A DNA stretch of 53,935 nucleotides from Planctomycetaceae bacterium (GCA_900299185.1 OMIV01000090.1:1-53935), one strand, 5' to 3'. Shown: positions 19,122 through 27,824, numbered from the stretch's first letter. The notes: generated by a model from the letters alone, not told the origin. Made by a program: numbers and translations.

Positions 19122-19323
19122 AGCAGCCAATGGGGCGAATGAAGTCACTGCGATTTTCATTCGTCCTTTTTGTCTTTATGCACCGCTGTCTTGCGAACTT
19201 GCTCGACTGGTTGTTTGCTGCCGTCATTCGTGCCAACGCTGCGCGTTGAGTCTTGTTGTTTGAGTCGGCTGATTTGTGCCGCTTGAGTTCACTCTCTTCA
19301 AAACCTCTTAAGGAAACACCTAC

Positions 19324-20607
19324 ATGTCTTCGCGTCTGCATCGTCGGTCCGTATTGAAAGGTGCTTTGGCTGTTGGGGCCGGAGCGTATTTGAATCCTGG
19401 CTTTGCCGCCGAAGAGAGCAAGTCGGCGAATGGGAAGCTGAACGTTGCCGTGATTGGACTCGGCGGTCAGGGCAAGTCGAACTTGAACGGCGTCTCGAAG
19501 GAGAACGTCGTCGCGCTGTGTGACGTCGATGACACTCGCGCGGGCGATGCTTACACGCGGTTTCCTCAGGCCAAGAAGTTCTATGATTTCCGCGAGATGT
19601 TCGACCAAATGGCGAAGCACATTGACGCGGTTGCGATTAGCACTCCCGATCACATGCACTTTCACCCGGCTCGTTTGGCGATGAGCCTGGGCAAGCACGT
19701 TTATCTTGAGAAGCCGATGGCGCACTCCGTCTGGGAAGTTCGCGAGCTGACCAAGCTGGCGGCTGAGAAGAAGGTTGCCACTCAGTTGGGAGTGCAACGT
19801 CACACGCTCAAGAGCATTCACGACGCGGTCGAGATTATTCGAGCGGGAGTGATTGGCAATGTGACCGAGGTGCATGCTTGGGTTGGTGGCAATCGCGGAA
19901 TGCCCGATATGCCGAAGAAGTTTCCCGAGGTGCCAGCCAACTTGAAGTGGGATCTGTGGCTTGGACCGGCTGCCGATCGGCCCTACGCACCGGACTACTG
20001 TCCTTACAACTGGCGCTTCTGGTGGGACTTCGGCACGGGCGAGGCTGGCAACTGGGGCTGTCATATTCTCGACATCCCGTTCTGGGCATTGAATCTCAAG
20101 TATCCAACACGCGTCGAAAGCGACGGCTCGGAAGTTGATTCACAACGCACTCCCAAGTCGATGCATGCGAAGTTCAACTTCCCAGCTGATGGAGATCGTC
20201 CGGCAGTCGCGTTGCATTGGTATCACGGCACGCCGCCGATCTTGGAGACATTGGGAATTAAGAAGCCTAAGGGCAACAACGTCTTCATCGGTGAGAAGGG
20301 GATGTTGGTCGCGGGCTTTGACACGTTCACTCTGTTGCCCGCTGACAAGTTCGCGGACTTCAAATTGCCCTCACCAACAATTCCGAAGTCGCCTGGGTTC
20401 CATGTGGAGTGGCTTAATGCGTGCCGCGGATGCCAGTTGGCTACATGTGATTTTAGTTACTCAGGTCCGCTCAGCGAGACCGTCTTGTTGGGCAACGTGG
20501 GGTGTCGAGCGGGATCGTTCGATTGGGATGCCAAGACACTCACCGCAAGCACTTCGAAAGCTCAAGAGCTGATTAAGCCCGCCTATCGCAAGGGCTGGGA
20601 AGTCTAA
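19324..20607 (+). CDS. Gfo/Idh/MocA family oxidoreductase with Tat-like signal
   Basis: 427 residues, ATG 19324, with AAGGAAA eight bases upstream. An export signal HRRSVLKGALAVGAGAYL opens the protein. Then a Rossmann fold for NAD(P) follows: NVAVIGLGGQGKSN, ALCDVDD, AISTPDHMH and the family signature YLEKPMAHS, which holds the catalytic Lys region. The C-terminal alpha/beta domain carries GGNRGMPDMPK and WDLWLGPA and CHILDIPFW. Members oxidise or reduce sugars and inositols; in planctomycetes exported members are very numerous. The isomerase-like gene just upstream may act in the same pathway, though a hairpin and about 250 bases lie between them. A strong terminator follows. Confidence 0.9.
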   Translation: MSSRLHRRSVLKGALAVGAGAYLNPGFAAEESKSANGKLNVAVIGLGGQGKSNLNGVSKENVVALCDVDDTRAGDAYTRFPQAKKFYDFREMFDQMAKHIDAVAISTPDHMHFHPARLAMSLGKHVYLEKPMAHSVWEVRELTKLAAEKKVATQLGVQRHTLKSIHDAVEIIRAGVIGNVTEVHAWVGGNRGMPDMPKKFPEVPANLKWDLWLGPAADRPYAPDYCPYNWRFWWDFGTGEAGNWGCHILDIPFWALNLKYPTRVESDGSEVDSQRTPKSMHAKFNFPADGDRPAVALHWYHGTPPILETLGIKKPKGNNVFIGEKGMLVAGFDTFTLLPADKFADFKLPSPTIPKSPGFHVEWLNACRGCQLATCDFSYSGPLSETVLLGNVGCRAGSFDWDAKTLTASTSKAQELIKPAYRKGWEV

Positions 20608-20624
20608 GCGAAGAGCTTTGTGAC

Positions 20625-20678
20625 GAGGCCATGAGTGACGGAGTTCGATGTCCGTCGCTCATGGCCTCTTTGGTTTTG
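20625..20678 (+). terminator. Strong rho-independent terminator between converging genes
   Basis: An 18-bp stem with one mismatch (20625-20642 with 20651-20668; GAGGCCATGAG against CTCATGGCCTC) and an 8-base loop, followed by TTTGGTTTTG. It serves the oxidoreductase gene and may also stop the gene arriving from the other side. Confidence 0.85.
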
Positions 20679-20707
20679 TGTTGAAGAGTAGGCAACCACA
20701 AGCGTCG

Positions 20708-22594
20708 TTACTTGGGCTTGATCCACAGCCAGATGGTTTCGTAACGGCCATCGAGCATTTGGTTGACGCCAATCGCCGACGGCCGCGCTCCTTCAGTTGC
20801 GAGCTTCTGCCACTCGGCAATGTTCTTGCTCGGTTGGTCGGTGTGGCCCTCGAAGTAGGGAACGTTCTGTTTCTTGCGATAGGCCATGATGTATTGAGTG
20901 CCTCTCTTTGGTTGATCGACAAGTCCCACATCGATGGGCAGCCCCTTGATGGCCGTGGTCTGTTCTTGGACCCAATGCAAAGGCCCGGCACGCAGCGTCC
21001 ATTCGCCGGGTTCCATGATTCGGACCACTAAGTCAGATCTCAGCATGCCATCTGGATGTGGAAAGCGTTGAAACGTCAGCGGCATCGCCTTCATGGTGTT
21101 CAAGGCTTCGACTTCACCTTTCGAAAGGAAGTCGAGCACGACTTTGGCTTCCACGGACTTTGGTAGTGGCTGCTTGACCGACACCAACACGTGACGCGAT
21201 TCCGTGCTTTCGATCGGGACATACCCCGCCACATCAATCGGAATGAAGCCACGCTTTGAGTTCTCGGCAACGCGGTTCGTCACTTCAGCCGCCGAGCCCG
21301 AGAAGACTTCGCCTTCGAAGCCGTCCTTGATCCAGATGGCTGCGACTTCAACGCCGTTCTTGGTCACAAACGGTCGGAAGCGAGTCGGGCGAAAGTTGCG
21401 TTTGGCGAAGGCGTTGGTGAGGTCCAGCGCATCCTTGAGCTTCGCAGTTTGGCAGATCGCGAAGTCCGGTCCGAGTAAGCCATGCGATGCTTCGAGACTC
21501 GCTTTCAAGCTGTGAAGATTCACATTCAATGGCATGCGACTGAGCTTGTCGGGAGTCGACTTCCATTCGGATTCCGAGAGACGTTGGTCGGCCTTGGTCT
21601 TGGCCAAGGCTTTGAGATTGGGCGCGGCGTACTCGTACCACTGCCCCGCGCGTTGCTTGAACGCCGACTTCAGTCCGGGCACGGTTTGCTTTTGGCTGAT
21701 GTCCCACCAATCGTTGGCAAGCTTGTAGGCGTCGTCGGCAGCAAGAGGCTCGATGGCTTGCACTGCCTGTTGATCGGAGATGGCGGCGGCTTTGATCAAC
21801 GAGTCGTCGCTCTGAGCGAGATAAGGCAGGGCTCGTTGCCAATCGGAATGAGCCAGAAGCTCATAGCGACCGACGATGCCGTTGGCTGCAGTGTCATTGG
21901 CGTTCGTCTCCAGAGTCTTCCGAGCGGCGATGTACTTATCAGCTTGCTTCTTGAGTTCTGTTAGATCGCTGCGCGCTGCTGTGGCTTTCTTGGCGAGGTC
22001 TGCTGATTTGAGTTTGGTTGCCAGCGAACTCACGAGGTCGACGTACTGAGTTGCAATGTCGATGCGCTCGGCCCGAGTCGCCTCGATGATGAGTTCGAGA
22101 GCCACGTCGGCGAGTCGTTGATGATAGGCCGAGTCTGTCGGTCCCTTGCTGAGGTCTTTCAATGTCTGGGCGGTGAGCGATTGGTCGTCGACCTCGTATC
22201 GCTCGGACAACTTGCGAACGATGTCTCGCGAAAGTTCTATGTTCGAACCTTTGACCGCGGTCGCGAGTGCTTGAGTCAGCAGCACGTAGTCATTGGCTTT
22301 CGAAGCATCTTCATGTTGCACGTTGCTCAGCATGCGTTCGGCCAACGCCGTGAGTTGAGCACTCGATCGCGCGGAGTTGAGTTCAGATTTGAAGAGTTCC
22401 TTAACCTCTGCCTGAGCCGTCTTGAGTTCGCTGGCAGATGGAACCGCTAAGCGATCCGCTGCGATCACATTGAAAGGTCCGATCGAAAGACCGAGGCCGA
22501 TAGTCAATGCGCCTGCAAGTTGACGGCGGCTGATTGCTATTCGCCGTCTGAGACGATTGAAGAACGCGACTGGCTGGATGTTCGCAGACAACAT
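20708..22594 (-). CDS. Secreted hypothetical protein, planctomycete-type
   Basis: 628 residues from ATG 22594, with GAGAGG six bases upstream on the minus strand. It has an N-terminal export signal (basic FNRLRRR, then a hydrophobic stretch GALTIGLGLSIG ending in AADR). The middle is helical and repetitive; one block, NGIVGRYELLAHSDWQRALPYLAQ, is cut here as GIVGRYELLAHSDWQRALP and resembles a phrase often found in planctomycete exported proteins. The last 230 residues include FRPTRFRPFVTKNGVEVAA and GFIPIDVAGYVPIE, much like the bacterial tandem-repeat domain seen beside protein kinases. No catalytic residues are evident, and I do not recognise a function. Confidence 0.7.
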   Translation of the reverse strand: MLSANIQPVAFFNRLRRRIAISRRQLAGALTIGLGLSIGPFNVIAADRLAVPSASELKTAQAEVKELFKSELNSARSSAQLTALAERMLSNVQHEDASKANDYVLLTQALATAVKGSNIELSRDIVRKLSERYEVDDQSLTAQTLKDLSKGPTDSAYHQRLADVALELIIEATRAERIDIATQYVDLVSSLATKLKSADLAKKATAARSDLTELKKQADKYIAARKTLETNANDTAANGIVGRYELLAHSDWQRALPYLAQSDDSLIKAAAISDQQAVQAIEPLAADDAYKLANDWWDISQKQTVPGLKSAFKQRAGQWYEYAAPNLKALAKTKADQRLSESEWKSTPDKLSRMPLNVNLHSLKASLEASHGLLGPDFAICQTAKLKDALDLTNAFAKRNFRPTRFRPFVTKNGVEVAAIWIKDGFEGEVFSGSAAEVTNRVAENSKRGFIPIDVAGYVPIESTESRHVLVSVKQPLPKSVEAKVVLDFLSKGEVEALNTMKAMPLTFQRFPHPDGMLRSDLVVRIMEPGEWTLRAGPLHWVQEQTTAIKGLPIDVGLVDQPKRGTQYIMAYRKKQNVPYFEGHTDQPSKNIAEWQKLATEGARPSAIGVNQMLDGRYETIWLWIKPK

Positions 22595-22728
22595 GATGGG
22601 CCTCTCGTAGACGTGAGCGAGCATGACTCAACGCGACAATGAGGCGGAAGATAGCCGGGCAGCTTGGGAGTGCGACCACTCACACGCTGGCTGTGAGGCA
22701 AGTCGTTTGATGAGCAACTCACCAAATG

Positions 22729-22765
22729 CAAAGAGGCCGAGTTGCTGATCAACTCGGCCTCTTTG
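22729..22765 (-). terminator. Terminator of the DNA-binding-like gene
   Basis: A perfect 15-bp stem (22729-22743 with 22751-22765) with a 7-base loop. It lies 20 bases beyond the stop codon of the gene at 22784-23587 and would end its transcript. Confidence 0.8.
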
Positions 22766-22783
22766 AGGAATCGCATTGAGACG

Positions 22784-23587
22784 TTAGCGCAGCGACGCGG
22801 TCTTATCGATGACGTTCTCGATCGCCGTGAGGAATCGCTCGCGGACCTTCTCTGGGACTTGGTCAAAGTTGCGAACAAAGTCATCCGTCAGCAGCCGAGC
22901 ACAGCGTTCGAGCGCACCGGTCATGCGCTTGACGGTGTCGTCGATGCTCATCTTACCGGGACCGAAGTCATCGCCTTGGTCTTTGGGGCCAGGTGATCCG
23001 GCATCTTTGCGGAACGGCGCGTACGGTTCGACGCTGGCACCGTCATCTCCGGCTTTCACAACGTCGACTCGATTGGCACTGGCTTGGCTCTCGACGAGCG
23101 AATCCGACGAACCTCGGCCTGCATCGTCTCCGAACTCTTCCGAAGCTCGTTGCAAGAATGGCTCGCCGAAACCCATCGAGTCTGCGGCACTGAGTTCTGA
23201 TTCCGATTCGACGGTCAGATCTTCGCCATGCTGCATGCGTCGCCAAGCCTTCATCTCTGCCACGGTGGCGTCTTGCTCGTCAGCCCATGCCAAGCATTCG
23301 GCGGAGTCTTCCCACGTCAACGAGACATAGAAGTGGGACCACTTCAAGTTGCTGTAGTTCTCTTGAACGTCAGCAAAAGTCTCCCACACACGACGGCGTT
23401 GATAGACCTGATCGCCGCTGAGTCCGACCATGTTGCCGAAGTCGGCATCGGTGCGTCCCTTGGCGAATTTCTTGGTCCACTTGGCGGCGCATTCGCCGAC
23501 GGTCCAGTTGCAGGAACTCAGTGCTTGCTGAGCGATCTGGACAAGTTGCTGTTCGGTCTCAACACGTTCTTCGACTGCGGTACTCAT
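22784..23587 (-). CDS. Conserved hypothetical protein with a ParB/DUF3102-like helical part
   Basis: 267 residues from ATG 23587. I do not recognise a named family. Residues about 25-120 look like a DNA-binding helical module: DADFGNMVGLSGDQVYQRRR reads as a helix-turn-helix, and the following LKWSHFYVSL and CLAWADEQDATVAEMKAW resemble the helical pairs of KorB/ParB-like and DUF3102 proteins. A low-complexity, acidic and Ser/Gly-rich linker (about 130-215) leads to a helical end (KRMTGALERCARLLTDDF) that could form a dimer. No signal peptide, so it is cytoplasmic. It has its own terminator downstream and a leader with several hairpins upstream, which suggests regulation at the RNA level. Confidence 0.55.
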   Translation of the reverse strand: MSTAVEERVETEQQLVQIAQQALSSCNWTVGECAAKWTKKFAKGRTDADFGNMVGLSGDQVYQRRRVWETFADVQENYSNLKWSHFYVSLTWEDSAECLAWADEQDATVAEMKAWRRMQHGEDLTVESESELSAADSMGFGEPFLQRASEEFGDDAGRGSSDSLVESQASANRVDVVKAGDDGASVEPYAPFRKDAGSPGPKDQGDDFGPGKMSIDDTVKRMTGALERCARLLTDDFVRNFDQVPEKVRERFLTAIENVIDKTASLR

Positions 23588-23606
23588 AGGATGCCTCTTG
23601 AGAAAG

Positions 23607-23640
23607 AAAGACCCGGCTGCCAGATGACAGTCGGGTCTTT
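23607..23640 (-). promoter_or_regulatory. Terminator-like hairpin in the leader of the DNA-binding-like gene
   Basis: AAAGACCCG (23607-23615) pairs with CGGGTCTTT (23632-23640), extended inward to about 13 bp. On the minus strand it is followed by CTTTCTTTCTC, then AGG and the start codon within 20 bases. That position suits an attenuator or a structure that hides the ribosome site. Confidence 0.5.
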
Positions 23641-23670
23641 GTGCGGATCAAGAGAAGAGGCCTCCGTTCC

Positions 23671-23759
23671 CCCGCCCTCCGAAAGGATGGCGGGCACGGG
23701 TCTGCAGCGACCCGGACCTCCATGAGTCACGCCGAGCCATATCCGTGCTCAGCGGGTCG
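23671..23759 (-). ncRNA. Hairpin-rich element, possible cis-regulatory RNA
   Basis: Three stems: CCCGCC/GGCGGG (23671-23676/23689-23694); CGGGTC/GACCCG (23697-23702/23709-23714); and CGACCCG/CGGGTCG (23708-23714/23753-23759), the last with an inner stem around 23723-23751. The second and third share the same strand at 23708-23714, so they cannot form together. The strand and any function are inferred from its place upstream of the minus-strand gene. Confidence 0.4.
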
Positions 23760-23955
23760 GGAAGATACAAGTCGGAATGCACAATCTCAACCGCCCTCAA
23801 GAGCGTGTTTTCGAAAGATTCTCAGGGCTCATCATCAAGTTTCTCGCATCAACACTTTCCGCACTTTTGGCAAGCGCGAGACAAGTTTCTTGTTCTTGCC
23901 CTTGAGAGAAACAGGACTGTTGACTCGGGGCTAAGCGGCTTGCTTTTCGGGACTC

Positions 23956-23978
23956 GTAATGTGTGGAAGACGCATTAC
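23956..23978 (-). terminator. Hairpin after the DUF58 gene
   Basis: GTAATGTG (23956-23963) and CGCATTAC (23971-23978) pair with one G-T pair and a 7-base loop, about 55 bases past the DUF58 stop on its strand. No T run. Confidence 0.35.
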
Positions 23979-24032
23979 ATCATCGTTCTTAGGTGAAGAC
24001 TGACCGATGCGATTAACGCGAGGTCGAGCGAG

Positions 24033-25355
24033 TTAGAGTCGTTCGATGTTGCCGTTGAAGACGCTGGCCACGTTGAGCTGAGTGACCTCACCGAAGTCCC
24101 CAGGAAGCGGCGCGGATGTTGGGGCATCACGAACGATGATGAGCTTCAACTGGCAACCTGACTCGATGATTGTTCGCGCGAGCTGCTCTCGCGTTTTATC
24201 CCAATCGAGCAGGATCAAGATGGCCGTGGTGATGGAGGACAGCTCGTCGGCAATGGCAGGGCTAAGTGTCAGAAAGGGATTCGACGGGCAGGCATCAACT
24301 GCGGCGAGAATGTCGAGCACATCGTCGAAGTGCGCGAGGTTGCGGCCGGCTCGAAACACATAGAGTCGCGACCCGGCAGCAAAGAGATCGATCAAATGCT
24401 CGGTAGCTGCCAGAGAGTCCGCTACAGCCGCCGCAACTTGTACTGCGGCTTCGAGTGCTTGCTTCAGACTTGCGTGCGTTGACGCGGTGGCCGCATCGTT
24501 TGAGTGACTCTTGGGCGTTGAAGCTGCCGCTCGTGTGAATGGATTGAATCGTTTCCAGCCTCGCTGTGGCGGCTCGGGCACATACGTGTCGAGAACCAAG
24601 GCGATGCGGCAGTAGTACTCTTCTTGGTACTCGCGAATGACAGGCTTGCCGAGTCGCGCCCACGATCGAAAGTCTAACCGACGCACGGGCTCACCAGGGA
24701 CGTACTCGCGGTTGCCAATGTACTCAGGCGATTCGCCAACATTGGAACTCAAGGCAATGCCACCCGGCTGATATCGCGTCCCGACGGGAACATCGAGGTG
24801 CTGGATGGGATGAAAGCTCGGCACCACTACGACCGAGCCCAGTGGAAAGCGAGTTGATCCACTACGCATCAAGTTGAACGGGAAGGTGGTGTGCGGTCGG
24901 AGTTCCGGCAGGTCGTAAAGGCCACGACTCAACGGGCGAAAGATGAGAGGTATGTTTCCTGATTCGCCGGGACCAAGACGAGGAATCGCGATGTCAGCGG
25001 ACTCAAACTTCCATGCGGCCGGCATATCGAGAAGCCACAACATGACGTCGTAAGTCGGACGCCATGCAGAGAGATTGGTGATGGTCAGCTCGGTTCGCAG
25101 TTGGTCGCCAGCGGTGACTCGTCTGGGGAGTTGACCGGTGACTTTAAGCTTCGTTCTCACGGCCAAATTCATGAGCCAGATCACGACATAAGCCATGAAC
25201 AGAACGCAGAAGATCTGATAGACCGGCACCATGACCGTCGCCATGCCGACGGAAGTGACGAGCACACAGAAGAAGAGCGTTCGGCCTGCCGGAGTGAGTT
25301 CGTACTTCCAGAGGTAGCGCGAGTAGCGAACGGTGATGGGCACATATTGCGGCAT
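24033..25355 (-). CDS. DUF58 domain membrane protein
   Basis: 440 residues. The N-terminus has a short cytoplasmic part (LTPAGRTLFF) and two membrane helices (about 28-65). Next comes a beta-sandwich region (about 70-190: LRTELTITNLS, LPELRPHTTFPFNLMRS). About 205-245 hold the DUF58 signature: NREYVPGEPVRRLDFRSW and GKPVIREYQEE. The C-terminal half follows a von Willebrand A-like fold (RIALVLDTYV). DUF58 proteins usually sit in operons with a MoxR ATPase and a transglutaminase-like protein and help assemble complexes at the envelope. Those partners are not in this window. The Prs gene upstream is on the same strand with 89 bases between. Confidence 0.88.
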   Translation of the reverse strand: MPQYVPITVRYSRYLWKYELTPAGRTLFFCVLVTSVGMATVMVPVYQIFCVLFMAYVVIWLMNLAVRTKLKVTGQLPRRVTAGDQLRTELTITNLSAWRPTYDVMLWLLDMPAAWKFESADIAIPRLGPGESGNIPLIFRPLSRGLYDLPELRPHTTFPFNLMRSGSTRFPLGSVVVVPSFHPIQHLDVPVGTRYQPGGIALSSNVGESPEYIGNREYVPGEPVRRLDFRSWARLGKPVIREYQEEYYCRIALVLDTYVPEPPQRGWKRFNPFTRAAASTPKSHSNDAATASTHASLKQALEAAVQVAAAVADSLAATEHLIDLFAAGSRLYVFRAGRNLAHFDDVLDILAAVDACPSNPFLTLSPAIADELSSITTAILILLDWDKTREQLARTIIESGCQLKLIIVRDAPTSAPLPGDFGEVTQLNVASVFNGNIERL

Positions 25356-25444
25356 GGAGATGTCGCCAAAGCTTATGGCATTGCGGCTACTGACATGCTG
25401 GTCGTGTTCGCTAAACGCTCAAGCCATCGTCTGCGTGATCGAAA

Positions 25445-26392
25445 CTAGTCGAACAAGCGGCTCACGGACTCATTGCGATGAATGCGCCGAATGGCTTCAC
25501 CCAACAACGGAGCAACTGAGACGACTCGAATCTTTTCAATCATCTGACTTGGTGGAATCAGCAAGCTGTTGGTCACGACCACTTCTTTGATCGGTGCTTC
25601 GCTGAGCTTACGCATGGCATCGCCGCACAACACGGCATGCGTCGCGCTGACATAGACTTCTCGGGCTCCGTAAGCGGCTGCGACTCGGGCGGCACCCACG
25701 ATCGAACCAGCGGTGGAAATCATGTCGTCAAAGAGCACCGCAACTTTGCCAGCGATGGGACCGCCAATGAGATTTTCTTGGCGAGTCTCGAAGGCGTTGG
25801 ATCGTCGCTTATCGACGATGGCTAATTGCCCGCCGAGATTCTCGACGTGCTGCAAGCTGCGTTTAATGCTGCCTTCATCCGGGCTCACGATCACAAGGTC
25901 TTCGCGCGGAATCTCCTTAGATCGGAAGTAGTCATCTAAGACCGGCGCCGCATAGAGGTGATCCACTGGCACATCAAAGAAGCCTTGGATCTGCGCCGCA
26001 TGCAAATCCATCGTGAGCACTCGAGTTGCTCCGGCCTTCGTGATGAGGTTGGCAACGAGCTTAGCGGTGATCGGGACTCGGCCTGCATCCTTGCGATCTT
26101 GACGTGCATAGCCGAAGTAGGGAATGACCGCCGTTATGCGCTCTGCACTCGCTCGCACGCAGGCGTCAATCATCACCAGCAGTTCCATCAAGTTGTCGTT
26201 GACCGATGGGCCGGTGGGCTGAATGAGAAACACATCGCGACCGCGAATGTTCTCATTGAGCTGACAGCAGATCTCGCCGTCCGGGAAGTTGCCGAGCGTC
26301 ACTGCTCCCAAAGGCAACCCGAGATATTCGGCGATAGAGCGGGCCAACTGCGGATGAGCTCGACCACTGAGAAGAACGAGTCCTTCGTGCAT
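25445..26392 (-). CDS. prs: Ribose-phosphate pyrophosphokinase
   Basis: 315 residues, the standard length. It makes PRPP from ribose 5-phosphate and ATP for nucleotide, histidine and tryptophan synthesis. The family text is clear throughout: LGNFPDGEICCQLNENIRG, IQPTGPSVNDNLMELL, YFGYARQDRK (ATP and Mg site), TMDLHAAQIQGFFDVPVDHL and the PRPP loop VLFDDMISTAGS. Near residue 195 it has VDKRRSN, part of the catalytic flexible loop. Start is ATG 26392. Cytoplasmic, hexameric in relatives. Nothing unusual. Confidence 0.96.
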   Translation of the reverse strand: MHEGLVLLSGRAHPQLARSIAEYLGLPLGAVTLGNFPDGEICCQLNENIRGRDVFLIQPTGPSVNDNLMELLVMIDACVRASAERITAVIPYFGYARQDRKDAGRVPITAKLVANLITKAGATRVLTMDLHAAQIQGFFDVPVDHLYAAPVLDDYFRSKEIPREDLVIVSPDEGSIKRSLQHVENLGGQLAIVDKRRSNAFETRQENLIGGPIAGKVAVLFDDMISTAGSIVGAARVAAAYGAREVYVSATHAVLCGDAMRKLSEAPIKEVVVTNSLLIPPSQMIEKIRVVSVAPLLGEAIRRIHRNESVSRLFD

Positions 26393-26723
26393 GCCAATAT
26401 CTCGCGACCGTCAAAGTTAATCGTGCGAAGCCGAGCTCGGCGGCGACTTCAACATCGAGACACGCAGTTCATCGTTCTCGATAGCCTCGGGAACCGGCTC
26501 AAGCGGCGGGACTGTCGTGATTGGCTGAATTGAGTTCAAGCAAGGTCGCTGAAGGCTTCAGATTTGAGCGAAACTTTCGGCCTCCAGGCGTTGTTATTGG
26601 AGTGTGTGTTTCGGACGCTCTTAACGATTGAGTTTGATAACACCGCACTCGCGACCGACGAGTCGCTGACGACATGGTCCGATGTGCGAGTTCTCGTTCT
26701 TGAATTCCAAAGGGGATGGTGTG
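26393..26723. other. Divergent intergenic region
   Basis: Between prs (minus) and the EF-hand gene (plus). It should hold both promoters; I see no clear boxes, hairpins or genes. The only firm element is the AAAGGGGA ribosome site (26709-26716) of the EF-hand gene. Confidence 0.4.
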
Positions 26724-27191
26724 ATGGCGAATGTGCGAACGAGTTTGTTGTGCCTCTTCGCGACCTTTGTTGCCGTGAGCTCTGCGTACTCTCAGGGCCA
26801 ACCGCCGATGCAAGATCCTGAGACCGTTTTTCAGCAATTGGATGCGAACAAGGATGGCAAACTGACCTTGGGGGAAGGTGGGCAGGGAAGTCAGCAATTT
26901 CTTCGTCGACTTTTTGAGATGGCCAAGAAGAAGGATGGAGAGTCCATCAGTCGCGACGAGTTTCGACGCATTGCCGAACAACATCGTCGCGGCGCTGGTG
27001 GTGGTGGCACAGGTAATCCGCCACCTCGACCGATGCCGCCGAATCAACCCGAGGGCGAGCCGCGGCCAGCTCCAGGAGATGGTCGGTCAGTTGACCCGCT
27101 ACCCGGCTTGTTGCGGGTGCTCGATGAGAACCGAGACGGCAAGTTGTCGCGCACGGAGCTGAGTCGACTGGTGGAACGATTCAACGATTGA
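26724..27191 (+). CDS. EF-hand protein, N-terminal part, ending at an in-frame TGA
   Basis: 155 residues from ATG 26724 (AAAGGGGA seven bases upstream) to a TGA at 27189-27191. A signal peptide (MANVRTSLLCLFATFVAVSS, cleavage after YSQG) directs export. Calcium-binding EF-hand loops are visible in QQLDANKDGKLTLGE and RVLDENRDGKLSRTEL, with a weaker one near KKDGESISRDEF; a Gly/Pro-rich linker lies between. The frame stays open after the TGA and at once reads DRNRDGQLDADEL, which is a complete further EF-hand loop. So the TGA falls at the residue just before the loop of an EF-hand, and this is one gene cut in two by a nonsense codon, or recoded, rather than a natural end. Confidence 0.75.
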   Translation: MANVRTSLLCLFATFVAVSSAYSQGQPPMQDPETVFQQLDANKDGKLTLGEGGQGSQQFLRRLFEMAKKKDGESISRDEFRRIAEQHRRGAGGGGTGNPPPRPMPPNQPEGEPRPAPGDGRSVDPLPGLLRVLDENRDGKLSRTELSRLVERFND

Positions 27192-27782
27192 GATCGCAAT
27201 CGCGATGGCCAACTTGATGCTGATGAGTTGCGAGCCATCGATAGTGATACGGCGGATCGTCGACCTGCTGGGGATGCGCCGATGAATGATCCGTCGCGGC
27301 GGCCTGCAGTTCAGCCAGCGGGGAGAGATTCATCGGGTAACTCGGCAGAACGCAGCGGCGGACGTCGTCCAACGAACGGCTCGACAAGCACGGGTCCGAC
27401 GAATGCCACGCTTCAAAATCGCCTCGCTGGCACTTGGCGTGGTTGGGTCGTTGATGGACGCGGCGAGAATCCGAATGCCGGTCACATGGAGATGGAGTTG
27501 AGAGTTGAAGGCAATCGTATGTTTGGTCGCGAGGTGGGATCGAATCGCGCACCCGAGGGATTGGGCGACGGCACGTTTGTGGTGACCGGGACGGGCAACT
27601 CAGGCAACCTCGATGCTGTGCAAACTGCGGGGCAGCATGCCGGTCGCGAGTATCCTGGCATCTTCGAAATCGACGGCGACACGTTGAAGTGGTGCGTCAA
27701 CAATCGCAATGGTTCGCGGCCAACGTCGTTCGAGTCCGGTCGTGGCAACTACTTCATGATCCTGCGACGTCAAGGACGGTAA
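27192..27782 (+). pseudogene. C-terminal part of the EF-hand gene: last EF-hand and TIGR03067-like domain
   Basis: Same frame as the gene upstream, directly after its TGA, open to TAA at 27780-27782. It starts with the EF-hand loop DRNRDGQLDADEL, then a Pro/Ser/Arg-rich linker, then a beta-barrel-like domain: LAGTWRGWVVDGRG, FEIDGDTLKWCVNN and RPTSFESG, the pattern of TIGR03067, a planctomycete domain of unknown function. As a separate gene it would have to start at TTG 27228 or ATG 27282, neither with a good ribosome site. It therefore looks like the second half of one interrupted gene. Protein-level conservation of both halves suggests the break is recent, a sequencing error, or read through. 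Confidence 0.7.
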
Positions 27783-27824
27783 TAGTTCGCACAGCAGTGA
27801 GTGCGAGCCATTCTTTCAATGAGA

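Larger units (their letters stand above)
23588..24032. other. Structured noncoding region
   Basis: Upstream of the DNA-binding-like gene and downstream of the DUF58 gene, both on the minus strand. It holds at least four hairpins (23607-23640, 23671-23694, 23697-23714, 23708-23759) and a fifth at 23956-23978. No credible protein-coding frame. Confidence 0.6.

Noticed and set aside
19114-20064. A 316-codon minus-strand frame opposite the Gfo/Idh/MocA gene
   Set aside because: No family content, no start signal, and it opposes a clearly identified oxidoreductase.
23671-23761. Possible SRP RNA, 6S RNA or RNase P RNA gene
   Set aside because: The conserved cores of these RNAs (for example the GGUCAGG...GGAAGG..AGCAGCC block of SRP RNA) are absent on both strands.
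27189-27230. Selenocysteine recoding of the TGA in the EF-hand gene
   Set aside because: Only a small 5-bp stem follows the TGA; there is no SECIS-like hairpin with a proper loop, and the position before an EF-hand loop calls for a hydrophobic residue, not selenocysteine.
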